NCBI GenBank assembly: GCA_965116345.1
Contig: OZ220680.1
Span: forward strand, 992,001 to 1,056,000
Direction: 5' to 3'
From: VXYL01 sp965116345
GTDB taxonomy: Bacteria; Pseudomonadota; Gammaproteobacteria; Pseudomonadales; Azotimanducaceae
DNA length: 64,000 bases
Shown here one piece after another: positions 8,431-17,411 of this stretch. The position numbers and the translations under genes are program-made. The notes under the pieces are model-generated. The model searched no databases. It saw only the letters and a list, made by a program, of their open reading frames with translations, and was not told the origin of the DNA. Position 1 is the first letter of the stretch. Each line of letters starts with the position of its first letter.

Positions 8431-8512
8431 GCGCCCGCTAGGGCGCGCCGCCACCAGATCAAAGGCCCGGAGTTTCGCGAAGCGAAACTCAAACGCGCCC
8501 GCTAGGGCGCGC
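8431..8512 (+). repeat. paired GC-rich palindromes around a short hairpin
   Basis: The 18-mer GCGCCCGCTAGGGCGCGC occurs at 8431-8448 and again at 8495-8512. Between them AGTTTCGCGAAGCGAAACT forms a hairpin (8471-8489). It lies after the DUF3299 gene and may help end its transcript, although no T-tract is present. The remaining bases to 8699 show no gene. Confidence 0.6.
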
Positions 8513-8699
8513 AAGCATCGCCTCGCACAGGGACGCCATGGGCCTGAGCCAAGGGTTCATCGCCTTGAGATTCTCCGGCAGGCTGGCCAGCGCGCGGTTA
8601 GCCGCAGCATCATCGTCGTTGATTCAGACCAACGCTTTGGTCATCATTGCGCGCTTTGAAAGGGGCCTCGCGAGTACGCGAGGCGGTTAAGGACGTCAG

Positions 8700-9302
8700 G
8701 TGCTGGCAACACTCGACAGCTACAACCGCGTGCCGCGCATTCTGCGGCTCAACCTCGCCGGCCAGCCCCTGGAGTGGGCCAGCTGGCAGGAGGCCGTATG
8801 CCTGTACGCTAGGAACCTCGTGGTGTGGAAGCGGGGCGACGCGGTCCTGCGTCTGCGTGGCGGGCGTTCGCGAATCGACGGCAACCGCACCACGATGGAC
8901 GTACACAGCATCATCGCCTGCGGCGGCCACATCAGCCGACACGCCCGCGCCACGCCGCCACTGACCAACCCGGCTCTGTTCGGTCGCGACCGCAGCCTGT
9001 GCCTTTACTGCGGTGGCGTATTCCCGGATGTTGCATTGACCCGGGACCACGTGGTGCCGAAGTCCCGGGGCGGCGCGGACAACTGGGACAACGTCGTCGC
9101 CGCATGCAAGCGTTGCAACCATCGCAAGGGCAACCGCCTACCCCACGAGTGCGGCATGGAACTCTTGGCTCTGCCCTACGTGCCGAACATCGCCGAGTAC
9201 TTGGCACTGACCAACTCGGGACGGATTCTCGGCGACCAGATGGACTTCCTCGCCAGTCAGTTCGGACGGGCGAGCCAGGAACGCGAGAGCCTGCTGCAGT
9301 AA
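8700..9302 (+). CDS. HNH endonuclease
   Basis: 200 residues with GTG at 8700. The HNH nuclease core is clear: CLYCGGVFPDVALTRDHVVP with the catalytic His, followed by KSRGGADNWDNVVAACKRCN and HRKGNR. The paired Cys motifs CLYC and CKRC bind structural zinc. The N-terminal MLATLDSYNRVPRILRLNLA region is shared by a chromosomal group of HNH proteins of unknown role that are common in gammaproteobacteria and are not obviously linked to restriction systems. No methylase is adjacent. The target DNA is unknown. The gene converges on the M20 peptidase gene, with a two-hairpin repeat between. Confidence 0.88.
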   Translation: MLATLDSYNRVPRILRLNLAGQPLEWASWQEAVCLYARNLVVWKRGDAVLRLRGGRSRIDGNRTTMDVHSIIACGGHISRHARATPPLTNPALFGRDRSLCLYCGGVFPDVALTRDHVVPKSRGGADNWDNVVAACKRCNHRKGNRLPHECGMELLALPYVPNIAEYLALTNSGRILGDQMDFLASQFGRASQERESLLQ

Positions 9303-9313
9303 CCGTCGCGCCC

Positions 9314-9390
9314 CTAAGAATGCTCTGATCAAGCCATCCCTGGCTTGATCAGAACGCAAAAACAAGAACGCGGTCTCTTTTTTGCGTGCG
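9314..9390 (-). repeat. partial copy of the five-hairpin repeat (last two hairpins only)
   Basis: In reverse orientation this stretch matches only the fourth and fifth stems of the 157-bp repeat: CTGATCAAGCCA pairs with TGGCTTGATCAG, and ACGCAAAAAC pairs across AAGAACGCGGTCTC to TTTTTTGCGT. It starts with CTAAGAATGCT, in place of CTAGGAATGCT, and ends one base before the M20 stop codon. It sits between two convergent genes, where it could act as a bidirectional terminator. Confidence 0.8.
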
Positions 9391-10788
9391 CTACGGCATT
9401 GCGGCCAGAACGTGGGCCATGCAGGCCGTCACGCGTTTGCCGGTGGCGATGTCCAGGAACTCGTTGGGACCGTGGGCGTTCGACTTGGGTCCGAGAACAC
9501 CCGTCACGGCGAACTGTACATCGGCAAAGCGATCCCCGAGCATCTTCATGAACGGGATCGTACCGCCGGTGCCCATGGTCTTGAACGGCGCTCCGAAGTG
9601 CGCCCTCGATCCCCGGTCGAGGGCTGACGCCAACCACGGAGCCGTATCCGGGGCCGACCATCCGGTCAGCGGATGATCCAGATCGAAGGCGACTTCCGCA
9701 CCGTGGGGGGGATCGGACTCAAGGATGTCCTTGACCCGGTCGGCGGCGGCTTCGGCATCGAGGGTCGGCGGTAGCCGGAAGACCAGTTTGGCCGCCGTGT
9801 ACGGTCGCAGGGTATTGCCCGCATCGGCGATGCCGGGGGCACCGCCAAGGCCGACGACGGCGAGACTCGGCTGCCAGGTATTCGCCAGGATCAGCTCGGC
9901 GGGCGAAGCCGTACCCGGATGCGTGCTCCCCGCCCACGGAAATCGGGCCGTGCCGAGATCGCCCAGGGTCTGCGCCACCTCCGCCGCCTGCCGTTGCGCC
10001 ACCTCCGGAACCTGCACGTGGAGGACGTCCACCAACTCGCCGGTAGCGGCGTTCTCGACCCGCTCGATCAAGCGTCTGAGCAGCCGGAAGCTCGACGGCA
10101 CGATGCCGCCGGCGGCGCCGGAGTGGACGCCCTCGGTGAGCACCTCGACGGTGAGTGTCCCCGGCAGCATGCCGCGCAGGGAGGTCGTCAGCCACAGTTG
10201 GTCGTAGTTGCCGCACTCGGCGTCGAGGCAGATCACCAGGTCCGGCGTGCCGATCTCGTCCGCCAAGGCGTCCATGTAGGCCGGCAGGTCGTAGCTGCCA
10301 CTCTCCTCGCAACCCTCGATCAGCACCAGGCAGCGCGGATGCGGAATGCCCTGTTCCTGCAGCGCCGCGATGGCGGTCAACGAACCGAACACGGCGTAGC
10401 CGTCGTCGGCACCGCCCCGACCGTAGAGGCGTCCATCCCGGATCACGGGTTCCCACGGGGCGAGGCCCTCGGCCCAGCCTTCGAATTCCGGTTGCTTGTC
10501 GTAGTGCCCGTAGAGCAGGACGTTGCCGGGTGCACTGCCCTCGATTTCGCACAACAGAACCGGCGTTCGACCCGGCAGCGTGAAGATCCGATGGGCCATG
10601 CCCCGAACGCCGAACGCCGCCACCCAGCCCTCGAGATGCTCCACGGCGGCATGCATGTGGCCCAAGCGCTGCCAATCGGGTTCGAACGCCGGCGACTTGT
10701 TGGGTATGCGGATGTACTCCTTCAACGTCGGCACGATGCTGTCGTCCCAGACGTCGTCGACGAACCGTCCCAGGCGTTCGGCATCCAT
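9391..10788 (-). CDS. M20-family dipeptidase/metallopeptidase
   Basis: 465 residues from ATG 10788. A longer frame upstream crosses the inverted-repeat element, so it is rejected. The zinc-peptidase motifs of clan MH are present: LLYGHYDKQPEFEGW with the first metal His and its Asp, GRGGADDGYAVFGSL with the bridging Asp, and LIEGCEESGSYDLPAYMD with the catalytic Glu pair. The GHYDKQPE form is typical of cytosolic non-specific dipeptidase-like enzymes (DUG1/CNDP type). There is no signal peptide. The start codon lies two bases from the CTAG end of the 287-bp element, so its promoter must be within or beyond that element. Confidence 0.92.
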   Translation of the reverse strand: MDAERLGRFVDDVWDDSIVPTLKEYIRIPNKSPAFEPDWQRLGHMHAAVEHLEGWVAAFGVRGMAHRIFTLPGRTPVLLCEIEGSAPGNVLLYGHYDKQPEFEGWAEGLAPWEPVIRDGRLYGRGGADDGYAVFGSLTAIAALQEQGIPHPRCLVLIEGCEESGSYDLPAYMDALADEIGTPDLVICLDAECGNYDQLWLTTSLRGMLPGTLTVEVLTEGVHSGAAGGIVPSSFRLLRRLIERVENAATGELVDVLHVQVPEVAQRQAAEVAQTLGDLGTARFPWAGSTHPGTASPAELILANTWQPSLAVVGLGGAPGIADAGNTLRPYTAAKLVFRLPPTLDAEAAADRVKDILESDPPHGAEVAFDLDHPLTGWSAPDTAPWLASALDRGSRAHFGAPFKTMGTGGTIPFMKMLGDRFADVQFAVTGVLGPKSNAHGPNEFLDIATGKRVTACMAHVLAAMP

Positions 10789-10790
10789 GG

Positions 10791-11077
10791 CTAGTGTCCC
10801 GTCAACCCTCAAATGTCTCGTCAGCGCGTCCGCAAGCGTCCAGTCCGCCAGGCGGCGTCTCGAAGGCACATCGGGCATACGTCGAGAGGCGCCAACAACG
10901 CGGATGGGCGCTTGCGGGCGCGCCCTTCGGGTGGACGCCGGAGCACCCCTCGCCCCCGTCGCTTGCGACGGACCGTTGCAGACGCTCGACGTACCCCGGT
11001 ACGATTTCGCGACTGCGCCTTGCGAGGAACACTCCGGCGACCACTGACGCGACATTTGAGGGTTGACGGGGCACTAG
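10791..11077. repeat. 287-bp element with 34-bp terminal inverted repeats
   Basis: The left arm 10791-10824 and right arm 11044-11077 are inverted repeats that match at 32 of 34 positions; the shared core includes CGTCAACCCTCAAATGTC. Both ends are CTAG. The 219-bp interior has no credible gene. The size, arms and possible CTAG target duplication fit a miniature inverted-repeat transposable element; IS5-group elements use YTAR targets, so a non-autonomous derivative is a guess. The right-hand CTAG also supplies the TAG stop codon of cysS. Confidence 0.8.
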
Positions 11078-12455
11078 GTCCGCCGCCATCGGGTGCCGTC
11101 CGACGTGTCTTCGAGTTGAATGCCCCTCGCCGCCAGGTCATCGCGGATTTCGTCCGCACGGGCGAAATCCCGGGCCGCCCGGGCGGCGTTGCGCTCTTCG
11201 ATCAGCCGCTCCACGGCCGCGTCTGGCGCCATGCCCTGGAAGTGTTCCTGCGGCGACTTGGTGAGAATCCCAAGCAGCCATCCACCGGCCAGCAGGGCCG
11301 TCCGCAGCGCGCGCACGCTGTCGTCGTCTTCGGCACGGTGCAGATCCGCCGCCAAGGCATGCATGGCAGCCAGCGCCCGCGGCGTGTTGAGGTCGGCGCA
11401 CAGGGCGTCCAGCACGGCTTCCGGGAAGGCGCCGGGGCCGGCGGTCGAATAGTTGACCGCCGTGTCGTTGCCGCCGTCGGTGTCGCGAAGCGCCTGGTAG
11501 AGCGTATCGAGGCTCCGCTCGGCGTGGGTGAGGCTCTCCTCCCACTGCAGTTCCTGGCGGTAGTGGCCCGATAGGAGTGCGTAGCGGAGCACTTCCCCGC
11601 CATGGCGATCAAGCAGGTCGCGGATCGTCACGACGTTGCCCACGCTCTTCGCCATCTTGGCGCCGCCGAAGGTGAGCATGCCGTTGTGCAGCCAGTAGCG
11701 CACACTGGGCGTGCCGCCGTTGACGCAGCGGCTCTGCGCGCTCTCGTTCTCGTGATGCGGAAAGGCGAGGTCGCTGCCACCGCCGTGGATGTCGATAACC
11801 GACCGAGATGGGTGCGGATCATCGCCGAGCATTCGATGTGCCAGCCGGGCCGGCCGCGCCCCCAGGGACTGTCCCACCCCGGCAGTTCCGGCGTCGACGG
11901 CTTCCACAGCACGAAGTCCTTGGGATCCTTCTTGTAGGGCGCGACCTCCACCCGGGCACCGTCGCGCATGTCCTCGAGGCTGCGTTTCGACAGCGTGCCG
12001 TAGAGCGGGTCGGAAGGAACGTGGAACAGCACATGACCCTCGGCCTCGTAGGCGTGGCTCATATCGATCAGCCTGGCGATCATGGCGATGATCGGCTCGA
12101 TGTGGCCCGTGGCGCGGGGCTCGACATCGGGAGGCAGGACGCCGAGCTCGGCGACATCCTCAAGGTACTTCGCCGCGTAGCGCTCCGCGTGTTCCGCGAT
12201 CGACTCGCCGGACTCGAGTGCCGCCGCATTGATCTTGTCGTCCACGTCGGTGATGTTGCGCACGTACGTCACCTTCGGATAGGCGAGTCGCAGAAGCCGA
12301 ACCAGGACGTCGAAGATCACCGCCGGACGGCCGTTGCCGATGTGCTGAAGGTCGTACACCGTCGGGCCGCAGACGTAGACGCTGACCTCGCCGGGATCGA
12401 GCGGTTCAAAGCGTTCCCGCTGGCCGGTCTGGGTGTTGTGAAGTGTGATTTCCAT
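11074..12455 (-). pseudogene. cysS: cysteinyl-tRNA synthetase, frameshifted
   Basis: Two overlapping minus-strand frames together make a full-length CysS. The first frame begins at ATG 12455 (MEITLHNTQTGQRERFEPLD) with CGPTVYD and HIGNGRP (HIGH motif) and reaches GWHIECSAMIRTHLG. The second frame continues VIDIHGGGSDLAFPHHENE, has KMAKSVGN (KMSKS motif) and ends RWRRT. The break lies near 11797-11806; adding one C to GGTCGGTT would give THLGPVIDIHGG. CysS charges tRNA-Cys and is normally essential, so either the consensus lacks a base or another copy exists. Its TAG stop overlaps the CTAG end of the adjacent inverted-repeat element. Confidence 0.88.
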
Positions 12456-12605
12456 GCTGCCGAACTCGTTCCTTGCTGATGATCTGGCGGACAACGGGTG
12501 TCCACCGCCCTGGGTCAGCTAGGGGCAACAGCGAGTCGGCGTTGGTTTGGTGATGGGCATGGCGGCGCGGATCATAAGCACATCGCGACTATTGTCAAAC
12601 GACTG

Positions 12606-13553
12606 TCAAACGACCGCCCGGGCCAATTGATCGGCCCGATAGCTTGATCGCACCAACGGCCCGGAAGCGACCTCGCTGAAACCCTCGGCCAAGGCCCACT
12701 CGCGGTATTCGTCGAATTCCTCGGGTCGAACCCAGCGCGCCACGCCCAGGTGATGGCGCGTCGGCTGCAGATACTGGCCCAGCGTCAGCAGATCCACGCC
12801 GCGATTGCGCAGATCGATCATGGTCTCGCGGATCTCCGCATCCCGCTCGCCGAGACCCAGCATCAGGCTGCTCTTGGTCACGACGCCACGGGACGCAGCG
12901 TGTTCCAGGACGCCGAGCGTCTGCTCGTAGCCGGCGCGGGGGTCGCGCGCGACGTGGGTCAGCCGCCGGACGGTCTCGATGTTCTGGGCGAACACGTCCA
13001 CACCCGAAGCGACCACCGTGTCCACCGCTTCCACGTCTCCCTGGAAGTCCGGCGTCAGGGCCTCCACGGTGGTCTCGGGGCATCTCGCCTTGATGGCCCG
13101 GATGCACGCCGCGTAGTGGCCGGCGCCACCGTCCGGCAGGTCGTCCCGATCGACGGAGGTCAGCACCACGTAGCCGAGGCCCATGAGCGCCACCGACTCC
13201 GCCGCGTTGCGCGGTTCTTCCATGTCCAGCCAGCCTCGCGGGTTGCCGGTGTCCACGGCGCAAAACCGGCACGCACGGGTGCAAACGGCGCCCATGAGCA
13301 TGAGCGTCGCCGTGCCCGCGTTCCAGCACTCGCCGATATTCGGACAATGGGACTCTTCGCACACCGTGGCGAGGCGGTGCTCGTGGACGGTGCGACGTAC
13401 GGCGGCATACCTGCCGTCGTTGGCGATGCGTACGCGCAGCCAAGGCGGCTTGCGCAACGGCTTGCCCACGACATCGACCTCGGTCACCTTGATGCCGTCC
13501 TTAATGGCGCTGAATCCCTGCGCCGTCCGGTATTTCACACCGCTCGCGGGCAT
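12606..13553 (-). CDS. lipA: lipoyl synthase
   Basis: 315 residues from ATG 13553. This radical-SAM enzyme inserts two sulfurs into octanoyl groups on lipoyl domains. Both iron-sulfur clusters are visible: the auxiliary-cluster cysteines in CEESHCPNIGEC and the radical-SAM motif in CTRACRFCAVD. The GYVVLTSVDRDDLPDGGAGH segment and the C-terminal RSSYRAD are also typical. The length is as expected. No lipB is next to it in the window. It lies 150 bases upstream of cysS on the same strand, and the gap holds a short repeat of TGTCAAACGAC. Confidence 0.96.
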   Translation of the reverse strand: MPASGVKYRTAQGFSAIKDGIKVTEVDVVGKPLRKPPWLRVRIANDGRYAAVRRTVHEHRLATVCEESHCPNIGECWNAGTATLMLMGAVCTRACRFCAVDTGNPRGWLDMEEPRNAAESVALMGLGYVVLTSVDRDDLPDGGAGHYAACIRAIKARCPETTVEALTPDFQGDVEAVDTVVASGVDVFAQNIETVRRLTHVARDPRAGYEQTLGVLEHAASRGVVTKSSLMLGLGERDAEIRETMIDLRNRGVDLLTLGQYLQPTRHHLGVARWVRPEEFDEYREWALAEGFSEVASGPLVRSSYRADQLARAVV

Positions 13554-13608
13554 GGCGCGATTGTACGCGACGGGCGGCGGACAACCCGGTCAGACTGCGA
13601 CGAGTGCA

Positions 13609-14844
13609 TCAGGCATTGAACCGGGCCGCCAGCATCTCGCATTCGGCTTCCTCGACGCCCGCGCGCTCCGCGAATTGACGCCAACCGCCGATGGCGTTGC
13701 GGATCTCTTCCGCACAGGTGCGCAGCCGAGGCCTGCTCAGTCCGAACAGCCGGCCGGCACGGCCCGCTTCGCTCGGTCTCGGAGGGCTCGGGTCGAAACC
13801 AAAACCCGCGGCATGGTACTCGCCCACCGCCACGCTCGGCACCAGGTCGTACGCCGGCGAAAGGCGATAGCCCTCACCCCGGTGGATCAGGCTGAAGTTG
13901 CGGGCGTGGTCGTCGGTGTTGTTGATGGCGCGATTGAACAGCGCCAGGCGGACGAGTTGCTCGACATCCGACTGGATGGAAACCGAGTAGCGGGCGAGAA
14001 GCTCGCCGATATCGTCATACCGGAACAGCAACCCCGAGTCGCGCTGGGTCGCCTCCTCCTTCTGCAGGGCGTTGACGGTTACCAGGTGATGACGGCCGCC
14101 AAGCGGGGCGACGTCGAAGCGGTCCAGGAGCAGGACCTCGCGACCGTCCGCCGCTTCGGCGACCCTGCCCCGGGCAGCATCGATGCCGCCCGCCCGCGCC
14201 ATCTCCAGGCAGGCGAGTTCCACTCTGGCATGGTTGTAGGCGTCGCCGGACAAGCGGTTGAATTTCGCCAGATAGTGGGTGGCCCCATCCGTGAGCAACG
14301 CCTTAGGTCTCGCCCCACCGCTACCGCTTCCCGCTTGGGCTAGCCGGAGCAGTCCAAACGCCTCCGTGTCGGTCGACCGAGATGCATCGACGCGCACGGC
14401 CGCGTGCTCCACCTCGACCAATTGCGCGAGCGGCGCGCCGTAGGCAAACGTCGGTTCCCGCCCGACGGTGGCGAACGACAGTGCGCCGATTCGGCTGACG
14501 GCGGGCTCGACGGTCAGGAGTTCGACGGCGCTGTTGACGTTGAGCCGACGTGCATGGTGTTCGAGCACGAAGACGGCAAGCACGCGACGTCCCCAGGCAT
14601 CAGGCAGGTGGTCGTCCAAGAATCCTGGCATGCCACCTTGGCACGGAAATCGCGTCTCGCCTGGCTCGAGTGGCAGCCGACGCGGGTCGAATGCAAACGC
14701 AGCAGGATGTTCCAGGAACTGTTGCGTGTAGCGAAAGTCCACCCGGCGAAGCACGCCAGCGTCCTCCTCGAGTACACATTCCGCAGCGCGGAACACTCCG
14801 GTTCCGGGCGTGTCGATGTGAATGTCAAAGCGCGTCAGCGTCAA
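13609..14844 (-). CDS. hipA: HipA-type serine/threonine kinase toxin
   Basis: 411 residues if it starts at TTG 14844 (reading TLTRFDIHIDTPGTGVF), overlapping the HTH gene by 20 bases. A longer frame to 14889 is possible but adds a low-complexity Arg/Cys head. HipA kinases phosphorylate cellular targets such as glutamyl-tRNA synthetase and cause growth arrest. Visible motifs are the nucleotide loop GGARPKALL, the catalytic segment INNTDDHARNFSL and the metal-binding YRLSPAYDLVPS. The protein is about the length of classic HipA. The upstream gene encodes its presumed antitoxin and repressor. The start is uncertain. Confidence 0.88.
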   Translation of the reverse strand: MTLTRFDIHIDTPGTGVFRAAECVLEEDAGVLRRVDFRYTQQFLEHPAAFAFDPRRLPLEPGETRFPCQGGMPGFLDDHLPDAWGRRVLAVFVLEHHARRLNVNSAVELLTVEPAVSRIGALSFATVGREPTFAYGAPLAQLVEVEHAAVRVDASRSTDTEAFGLLRLAQAGSGSGGARPKALLTDGATHYLAKFNRLSGDAYNHARVELACLEMARAGGIDAARGRVAEAADGREVLLLDRFDVAPLGGRHHLVTVNALQKEEATQRDSGLLFRYDDIGELLARYSVSIQSDVEQLVRLALFNRAINNTDDHARNFSLIHRGEGYRLSPAYDLVPSVAVGEYHAAGFGFDPSPPRPSEAGRAGRLFGLSRPRLRTCAEEIRNAIGGWRQFAERAGVEEAECEMLAARFNA

Positions 14845-15088
14845 ACAGGCTCTCCGCCGGGCGCAACAGCCCATCGAACGTCTCGGCAATGCCGAGAATC
14901 TGTGCCGCGCGATAGTACTTGCCGATGGTCACCGTCAGATCGCCCTTCTCCATCTTTTGCAGCGTGGATCGGCTGACGCCGATGCGCAGCGCGAAGGCAG
15001 CCAAGTCGTCTGCGGGGAAGCGGCGTCTGCGGGCGGCGCGCAGCCTGTTGCCGAGTTCGGGAAGGACATCAATCAAGAGACGTACCAA
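14825..15088 (-). CDS. hipB: HipB-type HTH antitoxin/repressor
   Basis: 87 residues from ATG 15088. A central helix-turn-helix (DLAAFALRIGVSRSTLQKME) of the Xre/Cro type is clear, and the flanking GDLTVTIGKYYRAAQILGI is usual for HipB-like proteins. It would bind the operators upstream of its own start and neutralise the HipA kinase. The gene order (antitoxin first, then toxin) and the overlap match hipBA operons. Two matching 16-bp operator-like sites begin just before and beyond its start codon. Confidence 0.88.
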   Translation of the reverse strand: MVRLLIDVLPELGNRLRAARRRRFPADDLAAFALRIGVSRSTLQKMEKGDLTVTIGKYYRAAQILGIAETFDGLLRPAESLFDADAL

Positions 15089-15098
15089 AATATCGGTA
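15083..15098. promoter_or_regulatory. probable HipB operator 1
   Basis: TACCAAAATATCGGTA, with half-sites TACC and GGTA and an 8-bp spacer; it overlaps the antitoxin start codon region. It matches the second site at 15 of 16 positions. Inferred from position and symmetry. Confidence 0.6.
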
Positions 15099-15122
15099 TC
15101 TGGGCGACCAATGCGATCCTAA

Positions 15123-15138
15123 TACCATAATATCGGTA
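15123..15138. promoter_or_regulatory. probable HipB operator 2
   Basis: TACCATAATATCGGTA, exactly 40 bp from operator 1 and about 35-50 bp upstream of the hipB ATG. The spacing is close to four helical turns, which suits cooperative binding of two dimers on one DNA face. Confidence 0.6.
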
Positions 15139-15293
15139 TTTCAACGGACTGGCTTTGCGCATCAAACAACGGGTCCGTCCCCCTCCCACGACACACCCAA
15201 GGCCATCCAGTGCCACCCAGTGCCACAAGGGCCAAGAATGCCGCCAAGCGCTCGCGTTATCATCGGCGGTCATCGTACGGCTGAGGGGGAGGC

Positions 15294-16526
15294 ATGGCCG
15301 AGCAGGCGTTGGTACCGGATGAACTGGAGACACTCGAAGTCCACGGGGACACGGCCGTGGGTTGGGACGAACATACGCCGATCAACGAGACCGTAGACGA
15401 CGAGGGCAAGCCGTTTCCGGGTCGCCCGGGTTTTGGCGTACCGGATCCGCGCGCACCGGCCGCCCGGGTCTACGACCACCCCGACGTGGAGAAGCTGCGC
15501 GCCCATCTGAGAGCCAGCAACGGCATTCGGGGACTCGAGATCTGCGACCCGGATGAAGTCGAACGGGCGGCGCGGATCTTCCGCCGGGACGGCTTCGTCG
15601 TGGTACGCGATCTCCTCGACGCCGAGCACCTGGAGCTGTTTCGCTGCGGCAGTGCGCGGGCGCTACGCCAGCTTCTCGAAGTGCCTGCCCCCGGCAAGCG
15701 CAAGTACGTGACCGAGAGCGGTCGGCTCCCTCATCGCTACAGCTACGGCACGGCATCCGCCTCCCGGCAGATGCTCCACGAGGAGGAATGGGCGGCCATG
15801 GTCGACCTGCCCACCACGACGCCGATTCTCACCGAGATTTTCGGCTCCAAGGACTATCTCGTGCTCGGTGCCGGCGGCGATCTATGCCTGCCCGGCGCCG
15901 TCGAGTACCAGCACCTGCACGTCGATGTGGGCGAGTCGAACCAGGTCTCCGAAGGGCGTCTGCAGACGGCTAGGAACATCGGCATCGAGATCCAGACCGT
16001 GGAAGGCTCGGACGAACCGGACCTGGCCACGCGGCGGCGCATCGTCGACTTCTGCCCGGCGGTGGTGACCATCAACTTCGCCATGTGCGACCTCACCTGG
16101 GAGAACGGCCCGATCCGCCAGATCATCGGCTCCCACGCTTGGCAGATGCGTCCGCCGCCACCGGCGGACGAGCCCGAGTGGATGCGCCTGTCCACCCTTG
16201 TCGGCGCGCCTGCCGGTGCCGGCGTCATCCGCGACAACCGCGCGTGGCACGGCGCCACGCCGAACTTGAGCCGCGAGATCCGCTCGCTGCCGAACGTCGA
16301 ATACGGCGCACCGTGGCTCGGCTCGAAGCACAAGAAAACGATGCCCCACGACATCTGGGAGACGCTCACGCCCCACGGCAAGCACCTTTGCCGACACATC
16401 AAGGCCGACCCCGGGGTCTGGCCGCCGGGCGCCGGCGCCATGCATCCCCTGGGCAGCGAGCGTCGGGCTGCGGCCAAGCAGATGGGCGGCACGGGGGCAC
16501 GCCGGCACGGTAGTCCGGGCGGCTAG
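15294..16526 (+). CDS. phytanoyl-CoA dioxygenase (PhyH) family protein, long form
   Basis: 410 residues from ATG 15294 with a GAGGGGGAGG ribosome site directly upstream. It belongs to the Fe(II)/2-oxoglutarate oxygenases of the PhyH family, which hydroxylate varied small substrates. The iron ligands are visible as His-x-Asp in QHLHVDVGES and the distal His in RAWHGATPNLS, with arginines nearby for 2-oxoglutarate. It is longer than most relatives: about 70 extra N-terminal residues and a Lys/Gly-rich tail. The next gene, ten bases downstream, encodes a second PhyH protein, so the two are likely co-transcribed. Substrate unknown. Confidence 0.87.
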   Translation: MAEQALVPDELETLEVHGDTAVGWDEHTPINETVDDEGKPFPGRPGFGVPDPRAPAARVYDHPDVEKLRAHLRASNGIRGLEICDPDEVERAARIFRRDGFVVVRDLLDAEHLELFRCGSARALRQLLEVPAPGKRKYVTESGRLPHRYSYGTASASRQMLHEEEWAAMVDLPTTTPILTEIFGSKDYLVLGAGGDLCLPGAVEYQHLHVDVGESNQVSEGRLQTARNIGIEIQTVEGSDEPDLATRRRIVDFCPAVVTINFAMCDLTWENGPIRQIIGSHAWQMRPPPPADEPEWMRLSTLVGAPAGAGVIRDNRAWHGATPNLSREIRSLPNVEYGAPWLGSKHKKTMPHDIWETLTPHGKHLCRHIKADPGVWPPGAGAMHPLGSERRAAAKQMGGTGARRHGSPGG

Positions 16527-16535
16527 TGCTCGGCC

Positions 16536-17411
16536 ATGGGCCTGCTCGACGAACGCGAGATCGAGGATTTCGAGCGCGACGGCTACCTGATCCTTCGGGA
16601 TTTCTTCGCTGCCGCCGAGGTCGTCGAACTGCGGGACGCGACCGCCGAGATCCTACGCGGCGCGAAACGGGGAAGCTGCGGCGTAGGCTTCGACCCGTGG
16701 ACGACCGAACCCGGCGATGCGCTGAATCCCAACCGGGTCTACTACTGCAATGACATCTTTCTTCGGCACCCGCGCCTCGACGCCCACATGCGCAACCCGC
16801 GCCTGGCGACGGTGTTCTGCAAGCTCTACGACAACGACATCGACGCCTTCCAGTCGGCGACGGTGGTGAAGCCCGCGATGATGAACTTCGACTTCCAGGG
16901 CTGGCACCAGGACGCGCCCGACTACGTCCCGCTGTCGAACTACAAGCTGTCGTCTGCACTGACCTACCTTGGCGAGATGGGTCCGGACACGGGCGGCACG
17001 TCGCTGGTACCCGGCAGCCACCGCGACGGGTTGTTCGAGCGCGGCTACGTCGAGATGCCCGGCTGGCCGGTCAAAAAACGCATCATCGTGGGCTTCGAGC
17101 CGTACGAATCGCGCGTCGTGACGCCCGAGTTCCACCCGGGCGACGTGCTGATCTTCCACCCGTGCGTAATGCACCGGGCGAACTCGAACTACACCCACGA
17201 GAGCAAGATCGGCCTGATCAACGCCTACCGCTCGGTGGACTGCATCGACATCGAACAAAGGAGTACCTTCAAGGCGGACAACATTCCGATTACTCGCAAC
17301 GGCGCTGTCGTACCGATAACGTGGACTCCCACTGAGGAGACCGACCGAGCTTGCGGTTCCCGTAGGGGCGACCCTTGTGGTCGCCCTGCTCGTTTCAACG
17401 CCGGCTACTAG
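16536..17411 (+). CDS. phytanoyl-CoA dioxygenase (PhyH) family protein
   Basis: 291 residues from ATG 16536. The N-terminus EIEDFERDGYLILRDFFAAA is a standard PhyH opening; the iron site is GWHQDAPDYVPLSNY (His-x-Asp) with HRANSNYTHESKIGL as the distal ligand region. SLVPGSHRDG is the usual substrate-lid neighbourhood. The last ~20 residues (from about ACGSRRGDPCGRPARFNAGY) are encoded by the inverted repeat that follows the gene, and the stop codon lies in the loop of that repeat. The natural C-terminus was probably a little shorter before the repeat arrived. Confidence 0.87.
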   Translation: MGLLDEREIEDFERDGYLILRDFFAAAEVVELRDATAEILRGAKRGSCGVGFDPWTTEPGDALNPNRVYYCNDIFLRHPRLDAHMRNPRLATVFCKLYDNDIDAFQSATVVKPAMMNFDFQGWHQDAPDYVPLSNYKLSSALTYLGEMGPDTGGTSLVPGSHRDGLFERGYVEMPGWPVKKRIIVGFEPYESRVVTPEFHPGDVLIFHPCVMHRANSNYTHESKIGLINAYRSVDCIDIEQRSTFKADNIPITRNGAVVPITWTPTEETDRACGSRRGDPCGRPARFNAGY

